From positions 173,398 to 237,397 of the forward strand of contig JACDQH010000003.1 in the NCBI GenBank assembly GCA_018101195.1: a stretch of DNA of 64,000 nucleotides, given 5' to 3'. Below the pieces are notes generated by a model. It was not told the DNA's origin. It worked only from the letters and a program-made list of their open reading frames with translations, and ran no database searches. The translations under genes and the position numbers were made by a program. This document shows, piece after piece, positions 1 through 8,880 of this stretch (the stretch's first letter is position 1; each line of letters begins with the position of its first letter). The stretch is from Rickettsiaceae bacterium H1. Lineage in GTDB: Bacteria; Pseudomonadota; Alphaproteobacteria; Rickettsiales; Anaplasmataceae.

Positions 1-605
1 ATCCTAATTTACCCCTGACGTTAGATGACAATATTTTAAATCAAAGAAATAAAAGTCTAATTACCAATAAAGAAAAAAAAGCGAACGTCGGAAAAGGGAA
101 AGTAATAAAGAACACTTCTCAAAAACAAAGTGAAAATAACCATGAAGATACTACAAAAATAGATGATAAATTCCCGGGAAAGAAAAATACCACTAACATT
201 TCACCTTGGTTAGTTCCCGAGCAAAAACCATTAATAGAAAAAAAATTTATAATATTACCCGAATCTATTTCACGTAAAAAATATAATGAGATCAATCAAT
301 ATTTACCTAAAGCAACCTATATGTCCGATTATAAAAAATTATTGTTCCAGGAAGTAAAAAACAATAACGTAAATGCCATACGTGCATTGATAGAATTAAT
401 CGAAGATGTAGACTTTCGTGACGAAAACGGTAATACTCCTTTGCTTTATGCCGTAAATCAGGGTAAAATAGACATGGTCAGATTGTTAATAATGAAGGAC
501 TCCGATTTAATGGCAAAAAATTTAAATTACCAAAGTGCATACGATTTAGCAATAAAAAACGGAAGACTCGATATACTCAACATATTAAACGATGCGAAAT
601 CATAG
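1..605 (+). CDS. Ankyrin-repeat protein, 5' end outside window
   Basis: The reading frame is open from base 3 to the TAG at 603-605, so the methionine at 321 is internal and the real start lies upstream. About 200 codons are visible. The first ~100 are Lys/Asn/Ser/Thr-rich and look disordered. The last ~75 hold one to two ankyrin repeats: a NGNTPLLYAV core around bases 433-462, then helices ending VRLLI, then a second weaker repeat ending DILNIL. Ankyrin repeats mediate protein-protein contact, and in Rickettsiales such proteins are often secreted effectors. That role is inference here, because the N-terminus and any secretion signal are missing. The stop overlaps the GTG start of the next gene by one base, suggesting co-transcription with bioC, an odd partner for an effector. 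Confidence 0.8.
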   Translation, partial: PNLPLTLDDNILNQRNKSLITNKEKKANVGKGKVIKNTSQKQSENNHEDTTKIDDKFPGKKNTTNISPWLVPEQKPLIEKKFIILPESISRKKYNEINQYLPKATYMSDYKKLLFQEVKNNNVNAIRALIELIEDVDFRDENGNTPLLYAVNQGKIDMVRLLIMKDSDLMAKNLNYQSAYDLAIKNGRLDILNILNDAKS

Positions 606-1347
606 TGAAAAATTTTCATTCTACGGTAGTAAATTCTTTTAATAAAGCATCCGGTTACTATAACGATTCTTCGAATTTGCAATTTCAAATTGCCGACAAT
701 TTATCCAAGATGGTAAAGATCGGAAAACATGATTCGGTGCTAGATTTAGGTTCTGGAACCGGTTACATTGCCCAGTTAATTAATAATCATAACATAATTC
801 AATTAGATGCTGCTTTTAATATGTGCAAAATTGCAAGATCAATTACCCCGTATGTCGTTAATGCTAAAATGGAATCGTTGCCATTTTTAAATAATTCTAT
901 GGATATTGTTACCGCATCATTATCGTTACATTGGTCACATGACATAACTAAAACAATTAAGGAAATGTACCGAGTGATAAAAAAAAAAGAAAACTACTTA
1001 TATCGATACCGATAAAAAACACTTTTAACGAACTGAATTACGTCTTAGCATCCTTAAGATTACCTGAAATAACATTTTTTACTTTCCGAGAATTATCAAA
1101 ACTATTAACAAAAGCTAATTTTATTATTGACGTTAATAGTTATACTGATTACCTACAACAAGACTATAAATCATTTGAAGAATTTATCAGATCAATGAAA
1201 AAAATCGGAGTAAATATCAATAAAAGTAACAAGATTATCAATAAAAAAATGTTTAATGAAATGAGAAAAATATACGAGGAAAAATTTGCTATTGGCCATA
1301 GAGTAAAGGTATCTTGGTGTATTGCATATATTTCAGCAATAAAGTGA
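605..1347 (+). pseudogene. bioC: Malonyl-ACP O-methyltransferase BioC, split by a frameshift in an A10 run
   Basis: BioC methylates malonyl-ACP (SAM-dependent) to start pimelate synthesis for biotin. The frame from GTG 605 gives a class I methyltransferase: the SAM-binding motif VLDLGSGTGY sits near residue 45, followed by the D-x-A post (QLDAAF) and the LHWSHD segment typical of BioC. At the ten-A run 979-988 the frame is lost and stops at 1015. In the -1 frame the protein continues as KLLISIPIKNTF..., the expected BioC C-terminal half, and runs to TGA at 1345-1347. Summed length is about 247 codons, the normal BioC size. So one A has been lost, or slippage on the A run restores the frame, or the base call is wrong. 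The C-terminal half carries no other stop, which argues for a recent or tolerated lesion. Confidence 0.8.
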
Positions 1348-2525
1348 TAATAGTACAAAAATTCGGCGGTACTTCTTTAGCTACCGTAGAACATGTAAAA
1401 CGAGTCTCTTCATTTATTAAGAAAGAAATCGATTCAGGAAACCAAGTAGTAGTAGTAGTATCTGCAATGGGGAATTTTACAGATGTTCTTGCCGGTTATG
1501 CAAATAGCTTTTTCAGCGATAACCTTGCAGAACAAGATGTAATTCTGGCAGCAGGCGAACAAATCACTTCCGGTTTGTTAGCGTTATATTTATCTTCTAT
1601 CGGAATTAATGCACGTTCATGGTTAGGGTGGCAAATTCCAGTACATACTGACGGTAAACATACCAAAGCTGAAATTATAAAAATCAACACTGCAAATATT
1701 AAAGATTGTTTATCTAAAGGGATAGTATCAATTATTGCCGGATTTCAGGGAGTAAATGAAAATAATCGGCGTATTACTACCATCGGTCGAGGTGGATCAG
1801 ACGTATCGGCCGTTGAAGTTGCGGTGAGTATAAATGCAGATAGGTGCGATATATATACCGATGTAGATGGAGTTTATACTGCAGACCCGGGCTTAGTACC
1901 TCAAGCAAAAAAATTATCCGTTATTACTTATGACGAAATGCTAGAAATGTCTGCTATGGGAGCAAAAGTACTACATACCAATTCCGTAGAAAGTGCCATG
2001 CAGAACCAAATGAAAACCCGTGTATTATCAAGTTTTAATCACGAACCAGGAACTTTATTAGTAAACAAAGAGGATAATATGAAAAACAAACCAGTAACGG
2101 CAGTTACTTGCAACAACGATGAGGCTTGTATAACTATTTCTTCGGTAAAAACACCAAGTAAAATTTTTTCTCCCTTAGCGGAAGCCGCTATTAACGTAAA
2201 CATCATAGTACGAAACCTCAATGCAAATAACTTGACTTTTACCGTAGGAAAAAACGATCTTGAAAAAACATTAAATATTTTAAAAGAATACGAACCGGTA
2301 ATTGACGATAAAATCTCAATAATTTCGATAATCGGCGTAGGTATGTTCGTTAATTCCGGTGTTGCTTGCAAAATGTTTAAAGCATTGGAAGAAAATAACA
2401 TAGAAATATTGGCAATTACAACATCGGAAATAAAAATTAGTGTTGTCTTACATCAAGAATACAGAGAGTTAGCCGTCAGATTATTACACACTACTCACGG
2501 CTTGGATGCCGATGAAATTCGATAA
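1344..2525 (+). CDS. lysC: Aspartate kinase
   Basis: This enzyme phosphorylates L-aspartate, the first step toward diaminopimelate (peptidoglycan), lysine, threonine and methionine. The chosen start is GTG 1344, giving 393 residues beginning V-I-I-V-Q-KFGGTS, the invariant amino-acid kinase N-terminus. An ATG 30 bases upstream would add residues that do not belong to the family and would run over the end of bioC. GTG 1344 overlaps the bioC stop as GTGA, so the two are probably translationally coupled. IGRGGSD near residue 147 forms part of the active site. The C-terminal third (from about residue 255) carries two ACT regulatory domains, as in the allosteric alpha-type enzymes. In Rickettsiales a retained lysC usually serves DAP for cell-wall synthesis, which fits the ftsI, rlpA and GlmU-like genes nearby. 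Confidence 0.93.
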   Translation: MIIVQKFGGTSLATVEHVKRVSSFIKKEIDSGNQVVVVVSAMGNFTDVLAGYANSFFSDNLAEQDVILAAGEQITSGLLALYLSSIGINARSWLGWQIPVHTDGKHTKAEIIKINTANIKDCLSKGIVSIIAGFQGVNENNRRITTIGRGGSDVSAVEVAVSINADRCDIYTDVDGVYTADPGLVPQAKKLSVITYDEMLEMSAMGAKVLHTNSVESAMQNQMKTRVLSSFNHEPGTLLVNKEDNMKNKPVTAVTCNNDEACITISSVKTPSKIFSPLAEAAINVNIIVRNLNANNLTFTVGKNDLEKTLNILKEYEPVIDDKISIISIIGVGMFVNSGVACKMFKALEENNIEILAITTSEIKISVVLHQEYRELAVRLLHTTHGLDADEIR

Positions 2526-2530
2526 TATAA

Positions 2531-2896
2531 CTAGTTATAATAACCGAGAACAATACTCAAATATCTTCCCGGAGTAAAAGCAAATAAACCGGCAATAATT
2601 ACACCGATCATCGTACCGATCATAAATAACGAGTGTTTTTTCACATTATGCTTTTTAATATAAAAAATCCCTAAAGATAGGCTAATCGTAGTCCAAAAAC
2701 TTAATAAATGTATCGAGCTAAAACTACCGTGATTTACTTCTCTAATAAAAAAAGAAGAAATTATCGTAATCGTCATAAGAGCAGCCCACATCGATCCAAT
2801 TAATCGATGCAGCAAATTACCTTTTCTTGCCATAAGATTAACAACACCTAAGATAATGGCTAAAACAGCGGTAAATAAATGAATTTCAATTATCAC
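2531..2896 (-). CDS. Small DUF2306-like membrane protein
   Basis: A 121-residue protein with a GTG start and four predicted membrane helices separated by short polar loops. The pattern (an early His in the first helix, an HRLIG turn before helix 2, a conserved KKHS/F-M stretch between helices 3 and 4, and a final GRY segment) resembles the DUF2306 family of predicted inner-membrane proteins, whose function is unknown. It is convergent with lysC, with only five bases between the two stops. No partner gene suggests a role. The family assignment is from pattern memory, not from a search. Confidence 0.65.
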   Translation of the reverse strand: MIIEIHLFTAVLAIILGVVNLMARKGNLLHRLIGSMWAALMTITIISSFFIREVNHGSFSSIHLLSFWTTISLSLGIFYIKKHNVKKHSLFMIGTMIGVIIAGLFAFTPGRYLSIVLGYYN

Positions 2897-3137
2897 AATA
2901 AAACTTTATTTTCAGTAAAATACAACAAGGCAAAGTATTGTATTTTTCATAAACTTACCACTAGAATTACAAGGAAATATATGAAATTACTGATGTTAAG
3001 GTAAATTAAAAATTAGTTAAAATATAAATCAATTATTATTTCAGGTAAAAAAGATAAAAAAGTCACATTTCATCAAGAACACAATAAATAACTGATTATA
3101 ATGTGATCTTATAATCATATAAGACCACAAATAAAAT

Positions 3138-3719
3138 CTAACAGTACATAAAATCAATATTCAAGTAATAACGATCATTACCATTATCTTCGGCTTTTCC
3201 TCTTTCAAACCATCGAGCATCTTCATTTAACTGAATTTGTATTGGATATTGATCATTTAGATAACGTATGTCTATTTCATTCGGCTTAGAACCAGTTTCT
3301 AAACGTATAGATTGGTTTGTTTGAATTAAGCCGTCACTAAACGCACACTGTTCTAAATTATCATCAGAAACTCCTTCGTGACATTTGACTTCATTTCCTC
3401 CAAAAGCAAAAGTAAAACTGATATCGGATATATCTCTAGGCTTACCATAACTACAATCAAGATCAATCGAGTGATTGGTGTGACCAGCAATTTTACATGA
3501 CGAGTCATCAACTTTTAATTCTACATCTAATGCATTATGGTGATTAATATATAGAAACTCATCATCCCTGCTTCCTATTTTCACAAAACGATTAAAATAT
3601 TCCCAAATTGAATCTTCGTATAAGCATTTATAATCTGCATTTTCTTGACAATTATACATTTTACCGCCGTATAAATTAAAAATAGCATCAGGACTACTAC
3701 TTTCTTTTCCTTTTTTCAC
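3138..3719 (-). CDS. Cysteine-rich hypothetical protein
   Basis: I do not recognise this protein of ~193 residues. Two GTG starts six bases apart are possible (3725 or 3719). I prefer 3719 because a GAGG Shine-Dalgarno lies five bases upstream of it. Seven cysteines are spread over the length (contexts NCQE, KCLY, SCKI, DCSY, KCHE, QCAF and a terminal YC), and the fold looks beta-rich with acidic, Asp/Asn-rich loops. Multiple cysteines suggest disulfides outside the cytoplasm, yet no signal peptide is visible at this start, and no upstream ORF supplies one. It stands alone between a DUF2306-like gene and plsC, with about 140 bp upstream for its own promoter. Composition matches its neighbours. 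Confidence 0.6.
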   Translation of the reverse strand: MKKGKESSSPDAIFNLYGGKMYNCQENADYKCLYEDSIWEYFNRFVKIGSRDDEFLYINHHNALDVELKVDDSSCKIAGHTNHSIDLDCSYGKPRDISDISFTFAFGGNEVKCHEGVSDDNLEQCAFSDGLIQTNQSIRLETGSKPNEIDIRYLNDQYPIQIQLNEDARWFERGKAEDNGNDRYYLNIDFMYC

Positions 3720-3865
3720 AATCACCTCACATTTAAAAAATCATCCCTTTAAGATATAAAACGATTATTAATAAATTATTCGTGTTTAAAATCAAAATGT
3801 GTTATTTAATATCGTGTAACCTTTCTTAAAACAGAAATAATCCGACTCTAAGTTTAACTAACCTG

Positions 3866-4633
3866 CTAAACCGATTTAGGTAATCTATTTTCCTTATATT
3901 TTGCAACCTGACCAAGGCCTTCCTCCACCAATTTATCACTTTCGGTATCTATTACATTTTTGAGTTCATTCATAAACTCATTTTTCAATAAGGATTTTTT
4001 CATCGGAGGCAGAAAACTAACCACGGCATTACCGGGTATTTTTTTATTAAAAGTAGAAAATGGCCAAAACACACCACAATTAATTGCCACAGGTACGAAA
4101 TCAACATCATGTAATTTATTATTATCGTAAATAATAGAAATACCGCGTTGGTATTTCACATCCTCTTTTATCCCGACCCTTCCTCCTTCCGGAAAAATTA
4201 TTACATTTCTGTTTTGACATAATAACTCATTTTTTACTTTTCGAACCATATTTTTAAATGACAAAGCATAAGATTTACTATCTATGGGAATCATTCCAGA
4301 ACGAAATAAATACCCCCCGACAAGGGGCATCCACATCAACTCTTTCTTTAATACGTAAACCGGTTGTTTCACTACGTATGCTAACAATAAAGTTTCAAAA
4401 GCAGAATGATGCTTTACCATAAAAACAATTTTATTATCTTTAGGTATGTTTTCTTTACCTCTGATTTCGTATTTTAAGCCGCAAAAGATTTTCAAGGCCT
4501 TTAAAATCACATAAATCCACGGTTTACACGAATATACAGTTAAGCGAGGAGGAAGTAATAAGAAAGGCAAAGCTATTATTCCGTATACTAATGTCCACAA
4601 CACCAAAAACGCATTAAACAAAAAATTATTCAT
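3866..4633 (-). CDS. plsC: 1-acyl-sn-glycerol-3-phosphate acyltransferase (PlsC family)
   Basis: It acylates lysophosphatidic acid to phosphatidic acid at the inner membrane. The 255 residues open with a hydrophobic helix (residues 4-28). The catalytic acyltransferase block is present as HHSAFE near residue 75, an H-x4-E variant of the usual HX4D, and the substrate-binding block as FPEGGR near residue 147, a variant of FPEGTR. The length is normal. The ATG overlaps the prfA stop (ATGA), so prfA-plsC form a translationally coupled pair, an arrangement common in alphaproteobacteria. The Asp-to-Glu change in the first motif keeps the acidic partner and need not abolish activity. Confidence 0.88.
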   Translation of the reverse strand: MNNFLFNAFLVLWTLVYGIIALPFLLLPPRLTVYSCKPWIYVILKALKIFCGLKYEIRGKENIPKDNKIVFMVKHHSAFETLLLAYVVKQPVYVLKKELMWMPLVGGYLFRSGMIPIDSKSYALSFKNMVRKVKNELLCQNRNVIIFPEGGRVGIKEDVKYQRGISIIYDNNKLHDVDFVPVAINCGVFWPFSTFNKKIPGNAVVSFLPPMKKSLLKNEFMNELKNVIDTESDKLVEEGLGQVAKYKENRLPKSV

Positions 4634-5712
4634 TCTCCTCCTTGGTTAAAATCAGCTAATTTTTCAGCTTCCGAAGCGGTAACCAATGCATCGATAAATT
4701 CATTAAGCATACCCTCCTTAGTAATTTGATCGATTTTATACGAAGTATGATTAATTCTATGGTCGGTAACCCTACCCTGAGGAAAGTTATACGTTCTGAT
4801 TCGTTCCGACCTATCTCCCGAACCGATTTGCCGCTTACGCATTTCCGATCTTGCCGAATCCCTTTTATTTCGTTCGACCTCATACAACCTTGCACGCAAA
4901 ACTTTCATTGCTTTAACACGGTTCTTATGCTGAGATTTTTCATCTTGTTGAGTTACAACTATTCCCGTAGGAATATGAGTGATACGGACGGCACTATCGG
5001 TTGTATTTACCGATTGTCCTCCAGGACCGCTAGATCGATAAACATCGATACGTAAATCTTTTTCATTAATTTCCACATCAACCTCTTCCGCTTCCAGTAA
5101 AATAGCCACCGTAGAGGCAGAAGTATGAACTCTACCCGAAGATTCCGTTTCGGGGATTCTCTGAACTCTATGCGTACCAGATTCGAACTTTAACTTGGAA
5201 AAAACATTTTTCCCCGTAATGCCTGCCGACGCTTCTTTAAACCCTCCAATTCCTGTGTAAGTAATATTTAGTACTTCGAACTTCCATCTATTATTTTCAG
5301 CATAACGTTGATACATCCTATATAATATAGTCGAAAATAATGCCGCTTCTTCCCCACCGGTACCGGCACGTATTTCCAAAATCACATTACGTGCATCATC
5401 TTTATCTTTGGGTAATAGCGATAATTTCAACGTTTTTTCTATTACGGGTAACTGTTTTTTACATTCTGCCAATTCTTCTTCGGCCATCGCTCTTATTTCC
5501 GGGTCATCGTCACCTAAAACTCCCTGTAATTCCAAAATGTTTTTTTCAGTATCATTATATTCATTAATGATTTTAACAATCGGTTCAAGTTCGGAGTATT
5601 CTTTAGAGTTTTTAATAAATTCTTCAGAAGAAGCTTTACTATGCTCTGCTAATACTTCCTTCAAAAGATTATATTTTTCCAATATTTTTTCCAGAGTTTG
5701 CTTAAAACTCAT
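4630..5712 (-). CDS. prfA: Peptide chain release factor 1
   Basis: RF1 reads UAA and UAG stop codons and triggers peptide release. This 360-residue protein has the full family length. The GGQ loop that enters the peptidyl-transferase centre is at residues 231-233 in the canonical setting [10 protein letters not shown]. The stop-recognition tripeptide region is [16 protein letters not shown], so the position normally written P-A/V-T is P-E-T (187-189). The flanking HRVQR and GRVHTSA segments are intact. The P-x-T signature separates RF1 from RF2 (SPF). It heads the prfA-plsC pair. The start is the ATG at 5712, with a 470 bp gene-poor region upstream. Confidence 0.95.
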   Translation of the reverse strand: MSFKQTLEKILEKYNLLKEVLAEHSKASSEEFIKNSKEYSELEPIVKIINEYNDTEKNILELQGVLGDDDPEIRAMAEEELAECKKQLPVIEKTLKLSLLPKDKDDARNVILEIRAGTGGEEAALFSTILYRMYQRYAENNRWKFEVLNITYTGIGGFKEASAGITGKNVFSKLKFESGTHRVQRIPETESSGRVHTSASTVAILLEAEEVDVEINEKDLRIDVYRSSGPGGQSVNTTDSAVRITHIPTGIVVTQQDEKSQHKNRVKAMKVLRARLYEVERNKRDSARSEMRKRQIGSGDRSERIRTYNFPQGRVTDHRINHTSYKIDQITKEGMLNEFIDALVTASEAEKLADFNQGGE

Positions 5713-6183
5713 TGCGTTTTTAATAAATTTTAAGTCTTAATTTTACATTTCATACCGGATAAGTTCAATACCGATCTGAGATAAAGTTAAGATCTTAATT
5801 AAGCATTAGCTTTAATATTAATTTATCGTAAAATTTAAGCAAGAGGATTTTTTATGCAAAATATCAAAGCAAAATTACAATCAAATACTCATTTCCATTG
5901 TAAAAAAAGGGGTTGGTAATCAGAGTATTAATTAGCCTTATCTTCAGTAAATCAACTATCTTCCATGGTTTTTTAAGTAATAAGATCCCAGTAATATATC
6001 TCTAAAATTATTTATGGGAATTGTCGAATCGATTTTACTATCCACACTATTTACCGTGGCAACATGTTTACGTAATAACAAGATTGACGACGATTATCTA
6101 AAGGCAAAATGGAAGAACAGTGAAAAAGTTGTTTTGGAAATAATATGTAATTCACGATAAGATATGTTTTTTAGCAAAACTAA
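5713..6183. other. Gene-poor spacer between prfA and gloB
   Basis: No standard gene is seen. It holds two tiny frames on the plus strand. One is a 21-codon frame at 5854-5919 preceded by an AGAGGA ribosome-binding-like sequence. The other is a 48-codon frame at 6014-6160, listed separately. Otherwise it is AT-rich. It probably contains the divergent promoters of prfA and gloB, but no clear -35/-10 pair stands out. Confidence 0.5.
6014..6160 (+). CDS. Possible 48-residue small protein or gene remnant
   Basis: ATG 6014 to TAA 6158-6160. The first ~20 residues are hydrophobic (GIVESILLSTLFTVATCL), followed by a charged Lys/Asp-rich tail (NNKIDDDYLKAKW). I do not recognise it. There is no convincing ribosome-binding site. 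It ends 23 bases before the gloB start. It could be a degraded fragment of a longer helical protein, since the rest of the spacer is non-coding, or simply chance. Confidence 0.25.
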   Translation: MGIVESILLSTLFTVATCLRNNKIDDDYLKAKWKNSEKVVLEIICNSR

Positions 6184-6936
6184 ATGCTATCAGTAAAAAC
6201 AATTCCCATATTACAAGATAACTATTCTTATTTTATTTGTGATAATTCAACAGGAATCACCGGTATTATCGATCCACCTTGTGCCGCACCGATATTAAAA
6301 CGTATTAACAGCAAAAAATTAAATTATATCCTTAATACTCACCATCATTGGGATCACACCGGCGGAAACCTGGAAGTCAAAAAAACTAAACAAGCTCAAG
6401 TAATAGGCGCGGCAATAGATAAAGACCGTATACCCGGAATTGATATTTGTGTTGAAAAGCAATTTAAATTCGGCAATTGTACTGTTGATGTTCTGCATGT
6501 ACCGGGGCACACTTTAGGTCATATCGCATTTTTTTTTAAAGAAGAGAAAATTTTATTTTGCGGTGACACTTTGTTCATTGCCGGTTGCGGCAGAGTTTTT
6601 GAAGGAACAATGGAGCAAATGTATAACAGTCTCCAATTACTCAAAAATCTACCGCAAAAAACAAAAATCTATTGTGGCCACGAATACACCGCTTACAACA
6701 TTCGGTTTGCACTATCAATAGAACCAAATAACTTGGATTTGCAAAATGCTTATCGCACAATAAAAACTTTACGCAAAGACAAGAAACCGACAATTCCTTC
6801 CACAATTGCTCAAGAAAAACTAATTAACCCCTTCCTGCGCACAAATAGCGAAGAAATCAGATCTAATATTAATATGATTAATCACAGGGATTTAGAAGTA
6901 TTTACTAAAATTCGTCATCTGAAAAACGGCTTTTAA
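6184..6936 (+). CDS. gloB: Hydroxyacylglutathione hydrolase (glyoxalase II)
   Basis: It hydrolyses S-D-lactoylglutathione to D-lactate and glutathione, the second step of methylglyoxal detoxification. The protein has 250 residues. The metallo-beta-lactamase dinuclear metal site is complete: THHHWDH at residues 52-58, the H of PGHTLGH near residue 108, the D of CGDTLF near 126, and the H of CGHEYT near 164. The C-terminal substrate domain ends with the usual NPFLRT segment followed by a short helix. No gloA is seen in this window. Spacing to radC (53 bp) leaves room for a separate start signal. Confidence 0.93.
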   Translation: MLSVKTIPILQDNYSYFICDNSTGITGIIDPPCAAPILKRINSKKLNYILNTHHHWDHTGGNLEVKKTKQAQVIGAAIDKDRIPGIDICVEKQFKFGNCTVDVLHVPGHTLGHIAFFFKEEKILFCGDTLFIAGCGRVFEGTMEQMYNSLQLLKNLPQKTKIYCGHEYTAYNIRFALSIEPNNLDLQNAYRTIKTLRKDKKPTIPSTIAQEKLINPFLRTNSEEIRSNINMINHRDLEVFTKIRHLKNGF

Positions 6937-6989
6937 ATAGAAATTAACAGCCAATTGAAAAAAATAATGCTAATATTAATATAGAAATT

Positions 6990-7658
6990 ATGCATTATTT
7001 AGGTCACAGAAAAAGGCTGAAAGAACGTTTGCTGAGTAGTAAACGCGGCAGCATGGCTAGTTACGAATTATTGGAATTACTATTGTTTTTTGCTAAACCA
7101 AGGTCGGATGTTAAACCGCTGGCAAAAGAATTATTAAACAAATTCGGTAACATATCCAAAATACTCGGTGCAAATAGTGACGATCTTATCGCAGTTCAAG
7201 GAGTAGGCCAATCAATTATTTGCCTTTTACGCTGCGTACAAGAAATTCTGGAACGCACTCTACAAGATAAAGTAAAAGAATTACCGGTAATTAACAATTG
7301 GAAAACATTAATTGAATATCTCAAGGGTAGTATAGGTAATTCTTCAACCGAAAAAGTAAGAGTTTTATATTTAAATAAAAAATTCAAAGTTCTTACCGAT
7401 GAATTGCAAGATGTCGGAACAGTTAATCAAACTCCGTTATACGTACGCGAAATTGTAAAAAGAGCCTTAGCAGTAGGAGCAACTTCGCTAATACTTTCAC
7501 ATAATCATCCCAGTAACGACCCCAAACCTTCCAAAGCAGATATCGATATTACCAACCAAATAATGATTGCATGCCAAAGTATTGATATTCAACTTATTGA
7601 CCATGTTATTATTACAAGTAACAATTATTTTAGTTTTAAAACCGAAGGATTACTATAA
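6990..7658 (+). CDS. radC: RadC family JAB-domain protein
   Basis: The 222 residues start at ATG 6990. The N-terminal half has a helix-hairpin-helix-like region (ALGVGQ-type turn IAVQGVGQ). The C-terminal half is a JAB/MPN metalloprotease-like domain with SHNHPSNDPKPSKAD (His at residues 171 and 173, downstream Ser and Asp), the JAMM motif. RadC is historically called a DNA-repair protein, but its biochemical role is unproven. It ends in TAA 7656-7658, which overlaps the putative non-canonical start of ispE (ATAA), so the two genes form a tight pair. Confidence 0.93.
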   Translation: MHYLGHRKRLKERLLSSKRGSMASYELLELLLFFAKPRSDVKPLAKELLNKFGNISKILGANSDDLIAVQGVGQSIICLLRCVQEILERTLQDKVKELPVINNWKTLIEYLKGSIGNSSTEKVRVLYLNKKFKVLTDELQDVGTVNQTPLYVREIVKRALAVGATSLILSHNHPSNDPKPSKADIDITNQIMIACQSIDIQLIDHVIITSNNYFSFKTEGLL

Positions 7659-8479
7659 ACTGTCTTATCGAAGCTTACGCCAAGATTAACTTATTTTTAC
7701 ATATCGTCGGCAAGAATCCCGACAGTTATCACCTATTGGAAAGTGTGTTCGCTTTTACCGAAGTTAAAGACGTTATTACAATCGAACCAGCAAATAAGCT
7801 TTCGATTAGCTTTAGTAACGAATCGATCAGTGAAACCAAAAATACCGTATATAAAGCAGCAGCATTACTTGCAGAACATCTGAAAAAAAAAGCACGATTT
7901 TCAATCAAAATAGAAAAAAAAATTCCTATAGCTGCAGGAATAGGGGGTAGTTCTGCAGATGCAGCGGCAGTATTGAAGTATTTATGCAATATTTGGAATG
8001 TGAAAATGACTCGAGAAATATACGATATAGCTTTAAAAGTAGGTGCAGATGTTCCTGCATGTTTACATAGTAAAGCGTCTTTAGTACAAGGAATCGGTGA
8101 AAAAATAACTCCAATAAATAATTTTCCTCAACTGATGGCAGTTCTTATCAACCCCGGAATCGAGGTTAGCACTAAGGAAATTTTTAAAAGATTTTCGGGA
8201 AATTTTACTAAAAGTAACAAAACACCAATTACACAAAAAAATGTATTCGACATTATACGAAATAGTAAAAATGACCTGCAACAAGTAGCAGAATCATTTT
8301 GCCCGGAAATAACTAAAGTAATATCTCAAATAAAAGAGCAAGACGGATGTTTTGTTGCCAGAATGTCGGGTAGCGGCCCTACTTGTTTCGGCCTATTTAA
8401 AAATAGAGAAATGGCAAATAAAGCGTTAGTCAGCTTAAGTAAAAAATTTTCTTGGTCCCAACTTACCGCATTGAATTAA
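7655..8479 (+). CDS. ispE: 4-diphosphocytidyl-2-C-methyl-D-erythritol kinase, no canonical start codon
   Basis: IspE phosphorylates CDP-ME in the non-mevalonate isoprenoid pathway. Family homology begins upstream of every ATG, GTG or TTG: codons from 7655 read ATA-N-C-L-I-E-A-Y-A-K-I-N-L-F-L-H. The lysine falls at residue 10, matching the catalytic Lys10 of the E. coli enzyme. The GHMP-kinase loop IPIAAGIGGSSADAA begins at residue 90 and the catalytic Asp is at about 132 (VGADVPA). The C-terminal MSGSGPTCFG motif is present. The first standard start (TTG 7736) would delete the catalytic lysine and the first strand. ATA 7655 overlaps the radC stop as ATAA, exactly where an ATGA overlap would be expected. 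Full length from ATA is 274 residues, normal for the family. Confidence 0.88.
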   Translation: MNCLIEAYAKINLFLHIVGKNPDSYHLLESVFAFTEVKDVITIEPANKLSISFSNESISETKNTVYKAAALLAEHLKKKARFSIKIEKKIPIAAGIGGSSADAAAVLKYLCNIWNVKMTREIYDIALKVGADVPACLHSKASLVQGIGEKITPINNFPQLMAVLINPGIEVSTKEIFKRFSGNFTKSNKTPITQKNVFDIIRNSKNDLQQVAESFCPEITKVISQIKEQDGCFVARMSGSGPTCFGLFKNREMANKALVSLSKKFSWSQLTALN

Positions 8480-8625
8480 ACGTTTTTTAGTTATTCGTTT
8501 TACTTTACTTTTTCAGATTTTCTATTACTATGGTATGAATTATCCAGAGAAAGAGAAAAATAAAAAACTTTTTCCATCTTGTTATTAACTTGCTTTTTTA
8601 TTTTTAACGTAGCTTCAGATAATGA

Positions 8626-8880
8626 AAAGACACGAATTTTGCTCCGGTTGTTAAATCGGGAAAACATTTTAGTGTAATACAAGTTCTAGGAAAGTTACAG
8701 AAATCAACAAAAGCAAGTAACGGCCAATACCTTTTTTTTGAAAAAGAAGCTGGGGCAAAACCATTAGCGTTACTCGGCACACCTGTTGAAATACCGGAAT
8801 TTCTTGCAAATAATTCTAATTCGGAAATAGATAACCATATAAAAGAATTATCCGAAATATATGAGAATAACAAAATATAA
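8626..8880 (+). pseudogene. Remnant of an HK97-type (phage/gene transfer agent) major capsid protein
   Basis: An open stretch of 84 codons with no start codon (preceded by TGA 8623-8625), ending at TAA 8878-8880. Its centre reads LGKLQKSTKASNGQYLFFEK followed by GAKPLALLGTPVEIPEF. This matches the characteristic C-terminal region of HK97-fold capsids, where an L-RKLKD-x-xGxYL-W strand is followed by a LLGxPV segment. Rickettsiales often keep partial gene-transfer-agent clusters, and this could be one of those or a dead prophage. The tail after PEF does not look like capsid. No portal, prohead protease or terminase gene is visible nearby. Confidence 0.55.

Noticed and set aside
1314..1343. ATG 30 bases upstream of the aspartate kinase start
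   Set aside because: It lies inside the bioC 3' end in another frame, and the added residues do not fit the kinase N-terminus; GTG 1344 overlaps the bioC stop in the usual GTGA way.
5340..5567. Plus-strand frame antisense to prfA
   Set aside because: Shadow of the well-conserved release-factor gene; its composition follows the complementary strand's codons.
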